Part shown: piece after piece, positions 25,384 to 33,138 of the stretch
How the letters are laid out: each line of letters opens with the position of its first letter
Position numbering within the stretch: position 1 is the stretch's first letter
DNA from: Nevskia sp.
GTDB taxonomy: Bacteria > Pseudomonadota > Gammaproteobacteria > Nevskiales > Nevskiaceae
Length of the DNA stretch: 64,000 nt
Assembly: GCA_023229645.1 (NCBI GenBank)
Contig: JALNYU010000012.1
Coordinates: forward strand, 1 to 64,000
Reading direction: 5' to 3'
The notes under the pieces: generated by a model
Told to the model about the DNA's origin: nothing
Seen by the model: the letters and a program-made list of their open reading frames with translations, nothing else
The model's database searches: none
Translations under genes and position numbers: made by a program

Positions 25384-25799
25384 AGTGGCTCCTGCTTCAT
25401 GAGGGCAACAACAGCGCGTAAAGCATCTTCGCCCAGGAGTGCACAGTGGGCGCGCTCGTCAGGAATTTCAAGCTCGTTGCGCAAACGCGTTGCCGTAAGC
25501 GCCGCCAGTTCAGCCACCCGCTTGCCGATCGCCCAGTCCGCAATCCACGCGCCGACAGCGATACTGGTCGGGCAGCCATAGGCTTGAAAGCGCGCATCAA
25601 CAACTTCGCCGTCGTCTATTTGCAGCGCCAGACTCAATACCGAATGCGCAGCTGGCGTCCCCGCCTTGCCGAGCACCACACCCGGCGTTGCGGGCGGAAA
25701 CCGGCCTGCTCTTGGCGCAAGGCGGAACAGCGCCCAAATCTGCGTCCCGTAGTTAAACGGATTAGCAGCCGCTGCCTGCGTTTCGGCTAAGGTTTCCAT
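25380..25799 (-). CDS. IscU/NifU-N-like scaffold lacking part of the cluster site
   Basis: A 139-residue relative of the Fe-S scaffold IscU. The alignable core runs from about residue 40 to the end. Cys76 (AYGCPTSIA) and His118-Cys119 (RAHCALL) match the second and third ligand regions. The first region, normally GAPACGD, reads GTPAAHSV: the Cys is Ala51 and the Asp is Ser53. An intact cluster site is therefore unlikely. An N-terminal 40 residues have no counterpart in IscU. The ATG at 25799 overlaps the upstream desulfurase stop by 13 bases. It may be a scaffold with altered ligands or an accessory binding partner of the desulfurase. Confidence 0.75.
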   Translation of the reverse strand: METLAETQAAAANPFNYGTQIWALFRLAPRAGRFPPATPGVVLGKAGTPAAHSVLSLALQIDDGEVVDARFQAYGCPTSIAVGAWIADWAIGKRVAELAALTATRLRNELEIPDERAHCALLGEDALRAVVALMKQEPL

Positions 25800-26968
25800 A
25801 GCGGTGATAGCTCCCGTAACCATTGCAATTGCTGGCGTACTTTAACGGCAACCTGCTCGACTTCGTCGAGGCGCGTGCGCCGACCGAACGAAAAGCGCAG
25901 CGAGGCGTTTGCTAATTCGTCGTCATGCCCGAGCGCGCGCAGCACGTATGACGGCTCCGCCGTGGCCGATGAACAGGCCGAGCCACTCGAAACCGCGACA
26001 TCGGCGAGCGATGCGCGTAAAGACTCGCCTTCGACGCCCTCGAAACTCAGATTCAGCACGTGCGGCGCCAGCGGCTGTTCAGCACTGCCGTCGGGGCCGT
26101 TGCGGTGCACGCCGGGCAGGTCGCGTAACCGCTGCCATAACGCATCGCGCAGCCCCGAAATATGCGCGACATCGGCCTCAAAATCGGCCGCAGCGATCGC
26201 GAACGCGGCGCCCATGCCGACCACTTGATGCGTCGCCAAGGTCCCGGAGCGCATGCCCTGCTCATGGCCGCCGCCGTGCATCTGCGGCGCCAAACGCGCT
26301 CGCGGCTTACGGCGCACGAACAACGCACCAACGCCTTTCGGGCCGTAGAGCTTGTGTCCAGAGAGGCTCATCAAATCAACCGGCACGCTGCGCAAATCGA
26401 TCTTGACCTTGCCCGCCGCCTGGGCAGCGTCGACGTGCAGCAAAATGCCGCGCTCGCGCAGCTGTGGCGCCAGCCGTGCGATGTCCTGTACGGCGCCGAT
26501 CTCGTTGTTGACCCACATCAGCGAGACCAGCGCGGTATCGGGCGTGATCGCTGCCAACACCTGCTCTGGCGTGACAACGCCGTTGCGGTCCGGTTTGAGA
26601 TAGGTCACGCGAACACCCAGCGTTTCCAGATGGCGGCAGGTATCCAGCACGCACTTGTGCTCAGTACGCGCGGTAACGATATGCACCGCGCGGCCGGCAG
26701 CCGGCATGCCGCGGAACTCGAGCGCGCCTTTCAACGCCAAGTTATTCGATTCGGTGGCGCCGGACGTCCAAACAATTTCCGATGCTTCGGCGCCGATCAA
26801 GGCCGCCACTTCGCCGCGCGCACGCTCTACTGCAGCGCGTGCACGAAACCCGGGGCCATGCGAAGACGCTGGGTTGGCGTGCAGACCGTCAGGCTTTAAA
26901 AACGGCAGCATTGCCTCAAACACGCGCTCATCGAGCGGCGTTGTTGCGGCATAGTCGAGATAAATCAT
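25787..26968 (-). CDS. Cysteine desulfurase (IscS-like), downstream copy
   Basis: A 393-residue class V aminotransferase-fold PLP enzyme that takes sulfur from cysteine. His104 (RTEHKCVLD), the PLP lysine Lys206 in SGHKLYGPKG and the active-site Cys332 in SSGSACSSATAEPS are present. The long loop after the Cys favours the IscS/NifS group I. It follows a second desulfurase by 21 bases. The two paralogues share most motif positions but differ widely elsewhere, so they are not a fresh duplicate. Confidence 0.93.
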   Translation of the reverse strand: MIYLDYAATTPLDERVFEAMLPFLKPDGLHANPASSHGPGFRARAAVERARGEVAALIGAEASEIVWTSGATESNNLALKGALEFRGMPAAGRAVHIVTARTEHKCVLDTCRHLETLGVRVTYLKPDRNGVVTPEQVLAAITPDTALVSLMWVNNEIGAVQDIARLAPQLRERGILLHVDAAQAAGKVKIDLRSVPVDLMSLSGHKLYGPKGVGALFVRRKPRARLAPQMHGGGHEQGMRSGTLATHQVVGMGAAFAIAAADFEADVAHISGLRDALWQRLRDLPGVHRNGPDGSAEQPLAPHVLNLSFEGVEGESLRASLADVAVSSGSACSSATAEPSYVLRALGHDDELANASLRFSFGRRTRLDEVEQVAVKVRQQLQWLRELSPLWKP

Positions 26969-26989
26969 GCAAATCCTCAGACGCGAACG

Positions 26990-28123
26990 TCAGGCGGCGG
27001 CTTGCAACCTTAGCGCGCTCAGCTCCGACAAGAAGCGGTCGATTTCAGCGTCGGTATTGCCCGGCCCCAGGCTGACGCGGACCGCACGATAAGCGATTTC
27101 GCGCGGCAAGCCCATGCCGAGCAGCACGTGGCTCGGCTCGCCACTGCCGCTCGCGCAGGCCGAGCCGCTGGAAACGGCAATGCCAGCGCGATCCAAAGCC
27201 ATCAGCAACGCCTCGCCTTCCCAACCTAATAAACCAAATTGCACCGTATTCGGCAGGCGCGGCGCAGATTCGGCGAAGACGGTAACATCGGGCACCTGGC
27301 GCAAACCCGCTTCCAGGCGCAGGCGCAGCGCCAGCGTTGCCGCCGCGCGTGCGGCGCGTTCCTCGCCCGCCAGTTCGGCAGCGATACCGAACCCGACAAT
27401 CGCCGGCAGATTTTCGGTGCCGCCGCGCCGCCCGTGCTCCTGACCGCCACCGCGCTGCTGCGGTTGCAGTTCAACATCGGCGCCGACGATCAGCGCGCCG
27501 ATGCCTTTGGGCCCGTACACCTTATGTGCGGACACGCTCATCAAATCCGCGCCGGACGCGGCGAAGTCGATATCGATCTTGCCGGCCGCTTGCACGGCGT
27601 CGATGTGCATCAGCGCGCCGGCCGCGTGCGCCAACGTCGCGGCGCGGGCGGTATCTTGAATTACACCGGTCTCGTTGTTCGCCGCCATCAGCGCGACGAG
27701 GCACACCGGTGCGGCGCTGAGCTGCGCGGTGTAAGTCGGCCAATCGACGATGCCATCGCCATCGACAGCGATGGTCTCCACGCCCCACCCCGCCTCGGCC
27801 AATGCCAGCGCAGCCTCCAGCACCGCCGGGTGCTCGGTGGCGCCGTACAGCACGCGGCTCTTTTTTGTCGCGCTGGCGGCAACGCCTTTCAAGGCCAAGT
27901 TATTGCTTTCGGTGGCGCCTGAAGTCCAGATCAGCTGCGCCGGTTCGGCGCCAACCCAAGCGGCAACCTGCACTCGCGCGGCCTCAATCGCCGCGCGCGC
28001 TGCGCGGCCGTAGCGATGCACGCTCGAAGCGTTGCCGTAAGCGCCGCGCAAATACGGCAGCATCGCTTCGAGCACGCGGGGATCGAGCGGCGTCGTGGCG
28101 TTATGATCGAAATAGATCGGCAC
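26990..28123 (-). CDS. Cysteine desulfurase (NifS-like), upstream copy
   Basis: A 377-residue second desulfurase. It has the GATEH His98, PLP Lys201 in SAHKVYGPKG and active-site Cys323 in SSGSACASGSGEPS. Its sequence is closer to NifS-type members in the ACASG and GPKGIGALI details. It sits 17 bases downstream of cysE, which would feed it with cysteine. Whether the two enzymes serve different acceptors is unknown. Confidence 0.92.
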   Translation of the reverse strand: MPIYFDHNATTPLDPRVLEAMLPYLRGAYGNASSVHRYGRAARAAIEAARVQVAAWVGAEPAQLIWTSGATESNNLALKGVAASATKKSRVLYGATEHPAVLEAALALAEAGWGVETIAVDGDGIVDWPTYTAQLSAAPVCLVALMAANNETGVIQDTARAATLAHAAGALMHIDAVQAAGKIDIDFAASGADLMSVSAHKVYGPKGIGALIVGADVELQPQQRGGGQEHGRRGGTENLPAIVGFGIAAELAGEERAARAAATLALRLRLEAGLRQVPDVTVFAESAPRLPNTVQFGLLGWEGEALLMALDRAGIAVSSGSACASGSGEPSHVLLGMGLPREIAYRAVRVSLGPGNTDAEIDRFLSELSALRLQAAA

Positions 28124-28140
28124 GGGTCGGGTCTGCGTGA

Positions 28141-28887
28141 TCAGCTCGCGCGGCGTGTTGTGAGCAGCGCCAGCGCGTCGACATCGCTCGGCGATTGCGT
28201 CGCCATCTGCTGTTGCAGCGCGCTCAGCTGTTCGATGCGCTCGTCTAAAGTCTGTATGTGTTCGAGCATCCCATTGATCGCATTCGCGACCGGGTCCGGC
28301 ATGTCCCGGGTCATACCGTAGGCATCGAAACCCAACGATTTCGCAATCGCGACGACTTTATCCGACGGCGGCAGCGGCTCTTTGACGATGCGCGCTGGAA
28401 TGCCAATGACCGTCGCGCCCGGCGGCACCGCTTTGACGACCACCGCGTTTGAACCGACGCGCGCACCCGCGCCAACCGTGAACGGCCCCAGCACTTTCGC
28501 ACCGGCGCCGACGACAACATTGTCTTCAATCGTCGGATGGCGTTTGCCTTTGTTCCAACTCGTGCCGCCGAGCGTTACGCCTTGATAGAGCGTTACGTCG
28601 TTGCCGATTTCGGCTGTCTCACCAATCACGACACCAAAGCCATGATCGATGAAAAAGCGCCGGCCGATCACCGCACCCGGATGAATCTCGATGCCGGTCA
28701 ACCAGCGCGCAAGATGCGCATTGAGCCGCGCCAACCAGCGAAAACCGCGGCGCCAAAGCCAATGGCTGATGCGATGCCCCCAAACCGCGTGCAAGCCGGG
28801 GTAGCAAGTCAGCACTTCCCAGTTGTTGCGAGCGGCCGGGTCGCGTGCGAATACCGCGCGGATATCTTCTCTAATCGTGTTAAACAT
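28141..28887 (-). CDS. cysE: Serine O-acetyltransferase
   Basis: A 248-residue enzyme making O-acetylserine for cysteine. The N-terminal helical domain precedes a left-handed beta-helix with hexapeptide repeats such as IHPGAVIG and IGNDVTLYQGVTLGG. The start at 28887 (MFNTIRED) has GGAG eight bases upstream; an in-frame upstream codon would read into the repeats. The order cysE-desulfurase-desulfurase-scaffold-iscA ties cysteine supply to sulfur release. The C-terminal tail is long and helix-like. Confidence 0.93.
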   Translation of the reverse strand: MFNTIREDIRAVFARDPAARNNWEVLTCYPGLHAVWGHRISHWLWRRGFRWLARLNAHLARWLTGIEIHPGAVIGRRFFIDHGFGVVIGETAEIGNDVTLYQGVTLGGTSWNKGKRHPTIEDNVVVGAGAKVLGPFTVGAGARVGSNAVVVKAVPPGATVIGIPARIVKEPLPPSDKVVAIAKSLGFDAYGMTRDMPDPVANAINGMLEHIQTLDERIEQLSALQQQMATQSPSDVDALALLTTRRAS

Positions 28888-28913
28888 CAATGTTCTCCGA
28901 ATAGCGCATTGAA

Positions 28914-29008
28914 TTATTGATCCGGCCATTAAGTACTTGAATAAAGACAGTGCAATGCCAAACCGGATGCCGCACTTCCAAGAAAGCGAGAAACGGCCGG
29001 ATCAATAA
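28914..29008. repeat. Palindrome-ended repeat element 1
   Basis: A 95-base element bounded by exact 14-base inverted repeats: TTATTGATCCGGCC at 28914-28927 and its complement at 28995-29008. It lies 26 bases upstream of the cysE start. The interior shows weak similarity to the inverted form of element 2, including a shared CGCACTT. It codes for nothing I can see. Confidence 0.6.
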
Positions 29009-29025
29009 CAAAGCAATTTGATTTT

Positions 29026-29120
29026 ATTATTAATTCGGCCACTCACGCCGTCTCGAAAAAGTGCGATCTCAAATTGCCGCGTAGCACCTCGTTCAACTAT
29101 TTTGTGGCCGAATCAATAAT
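29026..29120. repeat. Palindrome-ended repeat element 2
   Basis: A second element of the same build begins 17 bases after the first. Its ends (29026-29042 and 29104-29120) pair over 17 bases with one mismatch and carry a near-identical TTATTRATTCGGCC core. Its right end supplies the last codons and TGA stop of the ACT-domain gene. Two related elements in tandem suggest a small mobile or REP-like repeat family. Confidence 0.6.
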
Positions 29121-29451
29121 TTGAACTTGCGGCAGCACACAACGACAGCGCCGTGTCGTTACGACAGCGCCGACGCTGGAAACTCAACTGCACGGACTGC
29201 AGCGCCGGAAGATTGTTCAAACGCCGTGCGAGTAACCGCGCGGCGTCATCCGTCGCGAGGAAATCCACTTCGATGCGCAAAGATTCTTCGCCGATGGCGT
29301 GCGCGACAAAACGCAGCGGCAGATTGCCCAACTCAGAGAATCGGTGCAGCACGCGCAACGGCAGCTGCGGATCAAAATCGCCTTCGATAACGAGGCGCGC
29401 AGACTGCGCGGCGTTAGTAAATGGGGATAGCGCAGCGAAGGGGAAATTCAT
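29113..29451 (-). CDS. Orphan ACT-domain protein
   Basis: A 112-residue protein whose centre (about residues 17-92) looks like an ACT domain: LVIEGDFDPQLPLRVLHRF, then LRIEVDFLATDDAARLLARRLNNL. ACT modules bind amino acids and regulate metabolic enzymes; IlvM, the small acetolactate synthase subunit, is a comparable case but no ilv gene is nearby. The ATG at 29451 (MNFPFAAL) is preferred over an upstream ATG. The C-terminal tail is Cys- and Ser-rich and its stop codon lies inside repeat element 2. The regulated partner is unknown. Confidence 0.6.
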   Translation of the reverse strand: MNFPFAALSPFTNAAQSARLVIEGDFDPQLPLRVLHRFSELGNLPLRFVAHAIGEESLRIEVDFLATDDAARLLARRLNNLPALQSVQLSFQRRRCRNDTALSLCAAASSNY

Positions 29452-29725
29452 GACGAGCAGACTCCAAAATGAGATAGCGACAGAGACGCGAACGACAACA
29501 CCGGCCCACGGCGTGAGCCGGGCTGGTAATTCGCGCGCTGTGCATCGCTTTATGGAGCTGCATGTCTTGGGTCCTGGTGATCGCCGCATGGTGGGGTCAA
29601 AAAACCTTCGCCAACAGATTTTTCGAGATCCGCCACTGCATACAGCGATCTATGCTTAGAACAATTCTGCGCTTTTTCGCGCTTAGTTGCGCGCGCGCAG
29701 AAAAATCTCCATTCGGTTTAGATGG
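29452..29725. other. 274-base non-coding stretch with no recognised feature
   Basis: This lies between the dioxygenase stop and the ACT gene. It has a GCGC hairpin (29669-29682) around the T-rich GCGCTTTTTCGCGC and a GC-rich inverted pair near 29501-29525. In-frame ATG codons extend the ACT gene upstream but no good ribosome site supports them. I find no leader peptide rich in branched-chain codons and no riboswitch pattern. Confidence 0.4.
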
Positions 29726-30658
29726 TTAAGTCAGCTTGATTTCGCGCAACCGCTCCCAGAGATAGTCGTTCGCGGTAATCGCTTGCGGATAGCGGTTGGG
29801 ATTGTCCGGCGTGATGCAAGACGGCAGTACGTCGATCAAGAAATCCGGATTTGGGTGCAGAAAGTACGGCACCGAGAACCGTGCGGTGCGCGCATCGGGG
29901 CCTTGAGGGTTCACCACCCGGTGCGTGGTTGACGGATACACGTGGTTCGTCAGGCGCTGCAGCATGTCGCCGATGTTGACGACAATCGCATCACCCTGCG
30001 TGGTGATCGGCAGCCATTCGCCCTGGCGTGTCAGCACTTCCAAACCGGCCGCGCTGGCGCCAACCAATAACGTGATCAAGTTGATGTCTTCGTGGGCGCC
30101 AGCGCGGACATTGGGGATGTCATCCGACTCAATCGGCGGATAGTGAATCGCGCGCAGAATCGCGTTGCCGGACTCGATTTTGTCGTCGAACCAATGTTCG
30201 GACAAACCAATATGCAGCGCCAGCGCGGACAGCACTCGCCGGCCCAGTTCGCCGAGCGCGGTGTACAGCGCGTAGCCGCAGGCTTTGAATTCCGGCACTT
30301 CTTCCGGCCACATGTTCGCCGCCATGATCGCGGCGTACTTGGAGTCGCGCGGGATTTCACGGCCGATATGCCAGAACTCTTTCAGATCCGGTAGCTGGGC
30401 GCCTTTCGCGGTTTCGACTTTAAACGGCGTCAGACCGCGCGTGCCGCCCGGCCCGGCGACGTATTTCATTTTCACAGCGTCCGGCAAGGCGAAGAAGCGC
30501 TGAAAGACCGCGTAGGCGTCGTCGATCAACTGCTTCGGAATGCCGTGGTGGCTGATGCCGCAAAACCCGAACTCACGGTAAGCGGCGCCGATGTCGGCGA
30601 CAAACTCGGCGCGATGCGTATCGAAACGGCGAAGGTCCAGCGTAGGAACGTGCTTCAT
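29726..30658 (-). CDS. Isopenicillin-N-synthase-like Fe(II)/2-oxoglutarate oxygenase
   Basis: A 310-residue member of the non-heme Fe oxygenase family that includes isopenicillin N synthase and plant 2OG enzymes. The N-terminal DIOX_N-like half is followed by the jelly roll with metal ligands HEDINLITLL (His, Asp) and a second His in TTHRVVNPQ. An Arg in ARFSVPYFLHPN would bind 2-oxoglutarate. The substrate is unknown. Four bases overlap with the stop of trmJ, so it is a second gene of a trmJ operon. Confidence 0.88.
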   Translation of the reverse strand: MKHVPTLDLRRFDTHRAEFVADIGAAYREFGFCGISHHGIPKQLIDDAYAVFQRFFALPDAVKMKYVAGPGGTRGLTPFKVETAKGAQLPDLKEFWHIGREIPRDSKYAAIMAANMWPEEVPEFKACGYALYTALGELGRRVLSALALHIGLSEHWFDDKIESGNAILRAIHYPPIESDDIPNVRAGAHEDINLITLLVGASAAGLEVLTRQGEWLPITTQGDAIVVNIGDMLQRLTNHVYPSTTHRVVNPQGPDARTARFSVPYFLHPNPDFLIDVLPSCITPDNPNRYPQAITANDYLWERLREIKLT

Positions 30659-31485
30659 GGCTCTGTCGATGAGGTGGATTGAGAACGACTGCGCGCGATT
30701 GCTTCTTCGACCGAGGTCAAAATTCCGCGCAGGATATTTACTTCGTGACTATCGGGTGCGGCACGCCCGAACAAACGCCGCATCCGGCGCATGATGAAGC
30801 GCGGCGCCGCAGGGTCTAAAAAGCCGGTCCGGATTAACACCCGTTCGAAATGACCGAAAAAGTATTCCATGTCTTTCTGCGGCACCGGTACATGCTCCGG
30901 CAATTCGGGCAGCTTGGCGCCGGCAGCAACGCGCAGTTCATAGGCCATGATCTGCACTGCGGCGGCCAAGTTCATCGAGCCAAATTCGGGATCGGTTGGG
31001 ATCGCCACCGCTTCCTGCGCGTGGTCGAGTTCCTCGTTGGTCAAGCCGATCCGCTCCCGCCCGAACACCAGCGCGATTTTGCCCGGATGCTGCCCCGCCG
31101 CCAGCCGTTCAACGCATTCACGCGGCGTCGAAAACGGGATCGACACATAGCGCACGCGCGCCGTCGTCGCGATGACATGCGCGCAATCCGCGACGGCATC
31201 GGCCAAAGTCGGGAAAATCAGCGCGTTTTCCAGAATCTGATCGGCGCCGGAAGCGAGCGCAGTCGCCTGCGGATCAGGAAATAAATGGGGATCGACCAGC
31301 GCTAATTCGGTCAGACCCATGTTCTTCATCGCCCGCGCAGCAGAGCCGATATTGCCCGGATGGCGCGTGGCGACGAGAACAATACGAATGCGGCCGAGCA
31401 GGGCCTCAGTGGTTTCCAGGTGGCAATTCCAGGTTAAAAATCGGGGCGATGCGACGCCGGACGAAAATGACGGCGAGCTTTGCAT
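30655..31485 (-). CDS. trmJ: tRNA (Cm32/Um32) methyltransferase TrmJ
   Basis: A 276-residue SPOUT-class methyltransferase that 2'-O-methylates position 32 of tRNA. The knotted domain shows RIVLVATRHPGNIGSAARA, then FGRERIGLTNEEL and the FGSMNLAAAVQI loop. A C-terminal helical extension is present. The start is uncertain: the first ~24 residues are not typical and a later start would be near LETTEALLGRIR, where no ATG or GTG occurs. It is divergent from suhB, a common placement. Confidence 0.92.
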   Translation of the reverse strand: MQSSPSFSSGVASPRFLTWNCHLETTEALLGRIRIVLVATRHPGNIGSAARAMKNMGLTELALVDPHLFPDPQATALASGADQILENALIFPTLADAVADCAHVIATTARVRYVSIPFSTPRECVERLAAGQHPGKIALVFGRERIGLTNEELDHAQEAVAIPTDPEFGSMNLAAAVQIMAYELRVAAGAKLPELPEHVPVPQKDMEYFFGHFERVLIRTGFLDPAAPRFIMRRMRRLFGRAAPDSHEVNILRGILTSVEEAIARSRSQSTSSTEP

Positions 31486-31609
31486 CGCATTTCAGTGCAA
31501 AATCCGCTGCTGATTTTGCCTCAAGCTCGCCGCTTGTGCCGAAATACGCCCCGCGCCTGTGTTCTCGGCGCCGGAATTCTCCACGCTGGCTCTTCTGGAT
31601 ACGCTTCAA

Positions 31610-32389
31610 ATGCACCCGCTCGTTACTATCGCCACGAACGCCGCCCGCGCCGCCGGCAACTTCATCATGCGCAACCTCGACCGCGTCGATCAACTTCAGG
31701 TTGAGCGCAAAGGTCGGAACGATTTCGTGACTCAGGTCGACCGCAGCGCCGAAGCGGAGATCATCAAGATCATCCACAAGGCCTACCCGCACCACGCTAT
31801 CCTCGGCGAAGAAAGCGGCGCCAGCGGCGACAACGAAGTGATTTGGATTATCGACCCGCTCGACGGTACCACCAACTTCCTGCACGGCCTGCCGCACTTT
31901 GCGGTGTCGATCGGCGTTCAGGTGCGCGGCAAGCTCGAACACGGCGTGATCTACGCGCCCTGCACGCAGGATTTGTACACCGCAACCCGAGGCAGCGGCG
32001 CCGTGCTGAACAATCGCCGCATCCGCGTCAGCGCCGCGAAAGAGCTGGAAAGTGCGCTGATCGGCACCGGCGTGCCGATCAACCCCGATCTGCTCGACAG
32101 CTACTTGCCGACGCTACGCGCAATCGCCGGCAACAGCGCCGGCATCCGCCGCGCCGGCTCAGCCGCGTTGGACCTCGCCTACGTCGCCGCCGGCCGCCTT
32201 GATGGCTTCTGGGAAATGGGCCTCAAACCCTGGGACATCGCCGCAGGTCTGGTATTGGTGCAAGAGGCGGGCGGGATGGTCAGCGAACTGCACGGCGCTG
32301 GCGAGCCACTACAAACCGGCAACGTCGTCGCCGCCGCCCCGAAGCTACACCCGCAACTCGCTGAGATTTTGGCCAGCGCTGCGCGTTAA
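31610..32389 (+). CDS. suhB: Inositol monophosphatase family protein SuhB
   Basis: A 259-residue magnesium-dependent phosphatase. The metal-binding motifs GEESG, DPLDGTTNF and WDIAAG are intact. In gammaproteobacteria SuhB also joins the rRNA antitermination complex. The ATG at 31610 (MHPLVTIA) is the canonical start; an upstream in-frame ATG at 31559 would add 17 residues not seen in the family. A terminator follows at 32451. Confidence 0.95.
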   Translation: MHPLVTIATNAARAAGNFIMRNLDRVDQLQVERKGRNDFVTQVDRSAEAEIIKIIHKAYPHHAILGEESGASGDNEVIWIIDPLDGTTNFLHGLPHFAVSIGVQVRGKLEHGVIYAPCTQDLYTATRGSGAVLNNRRIRVSAAKELESALIGTGVPINPDLLDSYLPTLRAIAGNSAGIRRAGSAALDLAYVAAGRLDGFWEMGLKPWDIAAGLVLVQEAGGMVSELHGAGEPLQTGNVVAAAPKLHPQLAEILASAAR

Positions 32390-32450
32390 TGGCTCGCCGG
32401 TAACGATAGCAACGGCACGAGCGCCTTCTACCGCTCACCAGTCTTGCAAC

Positions 32451-32480
32451 AAAAATGCCGCTGACTCAGCGGCATTTTTT
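32451..32480 (+). terminator. Terminator after suhB
   Basis: AAAAATGCCGCTG pairs with CAGCGGCATTTTT around a three-base ACT loop, followed by a further T. Because A-runs also precede the stem, it can serve the leftward gene at 32505 as well. It lies 62 bases after the suhB stop. Confidence 0.85.
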
Positions 32481-32504
32481 ATCGAGGCCTTACTCGGCAA
32501 TCGC

Positions 32505-33122
32505 TTAGTACTCTCTCGATCGAGCACTTTTGGCCTGGCCTTGAATGAGTAGGAAGATAGGCTGAAAAAACCCATGCTCTCGGTCAGGGATGCGTTTCGA
32601 TACGCTCGCAAACGGAAAAGCTTGAATTTCGATTGCTCGTCCCCTCAGCCCAACGGCTTGACCATCCTGGTCATTAACGAAAACCCATTCCATATCCAAG
32701 TGTGCAGCGCAGTACTCACCAAAAGCCGCACCGGTAATTTCAATGGTCTGATCGTCACTGTATGGCGTTTTTTTGCCGCGCGCTACCCACGCGGCGAAAG
32801 CCACATCGAGCGCCTCCAGATTCCATGAGCCGACAACGCGAATGCCATGGAATTGCATGAACGGGACGATTAGCTTCGCGTCATCTCGTATTCGCTGCAG
32901 GGCATCATCGCTGAGCGGTCTGAATATCTGTTCGTATGGCGCTACTGTCGTTACGAACGCCTCACCAGCCCCTGATTGATCAGAGACTGGCTTTCGCCTG
33001 CGTTCAAGCACAGTCTTATTCGCCAACTGCACTTCGTGCCGTCGCTTGGCATTACGCGCCACTTCAGGCTCTACCAGCCCGAGACGTATGAGGGCTCGGA
33101 CTAGCAGCGACCACATTGCCAT
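32505..33122 (-). CDS. Probable DUF3806-domain protein
   Basis: A 205-residue cytoplasmic protein with no signal peptide. The central and late parts (about residues 100-190) contain FGEYCAAHLDMEWVFVNDQD and a following ALRGR-type loop then PFASVSKRIPDRE, which I read as a DUF3806 domain, with less certainty than a motif match would give. Base composition is less GC-rich than in its neighbours, so lateral acquisition is possible. It lies 16 bases from the secF stop. Its function is unknown. Confidence 0.6.
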   Translation of the reverse strand: MAMWSLLVRALIRLGLVEPEVARNAKRRHEVQLANKTVLERRRKPVSDQSGAGEAFVTTVAPYEQIFRPLSDDALQRIRDDAKLIVPFMQFHGIRVVGSWNLEALDVAFAAWVARGKKTPYSDDQTIEITGAAFGEYCAAHLDMEWVFVNDQDGQAVGLRGRAIEIQAFPFASVSKRIPDREHGFFQPIFLLIQGQAKSARSREY

Positions 33123-33138
33123 GGAAGTCTGGCGTCGA

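Noticed and set aside
28914..29120. attC-like sites or integron ends
   Set aside because: The palindromes lack the GTTRRRY and RYYYAAC cores and any extrahelical base pattern, so they are another kind of repeat.
31406..31942. 178-residue frame antisense to suhB
   Set aside because: It overlaps the suhB start and its divergent promoter gap; sequence is low in complexity and has no motif.
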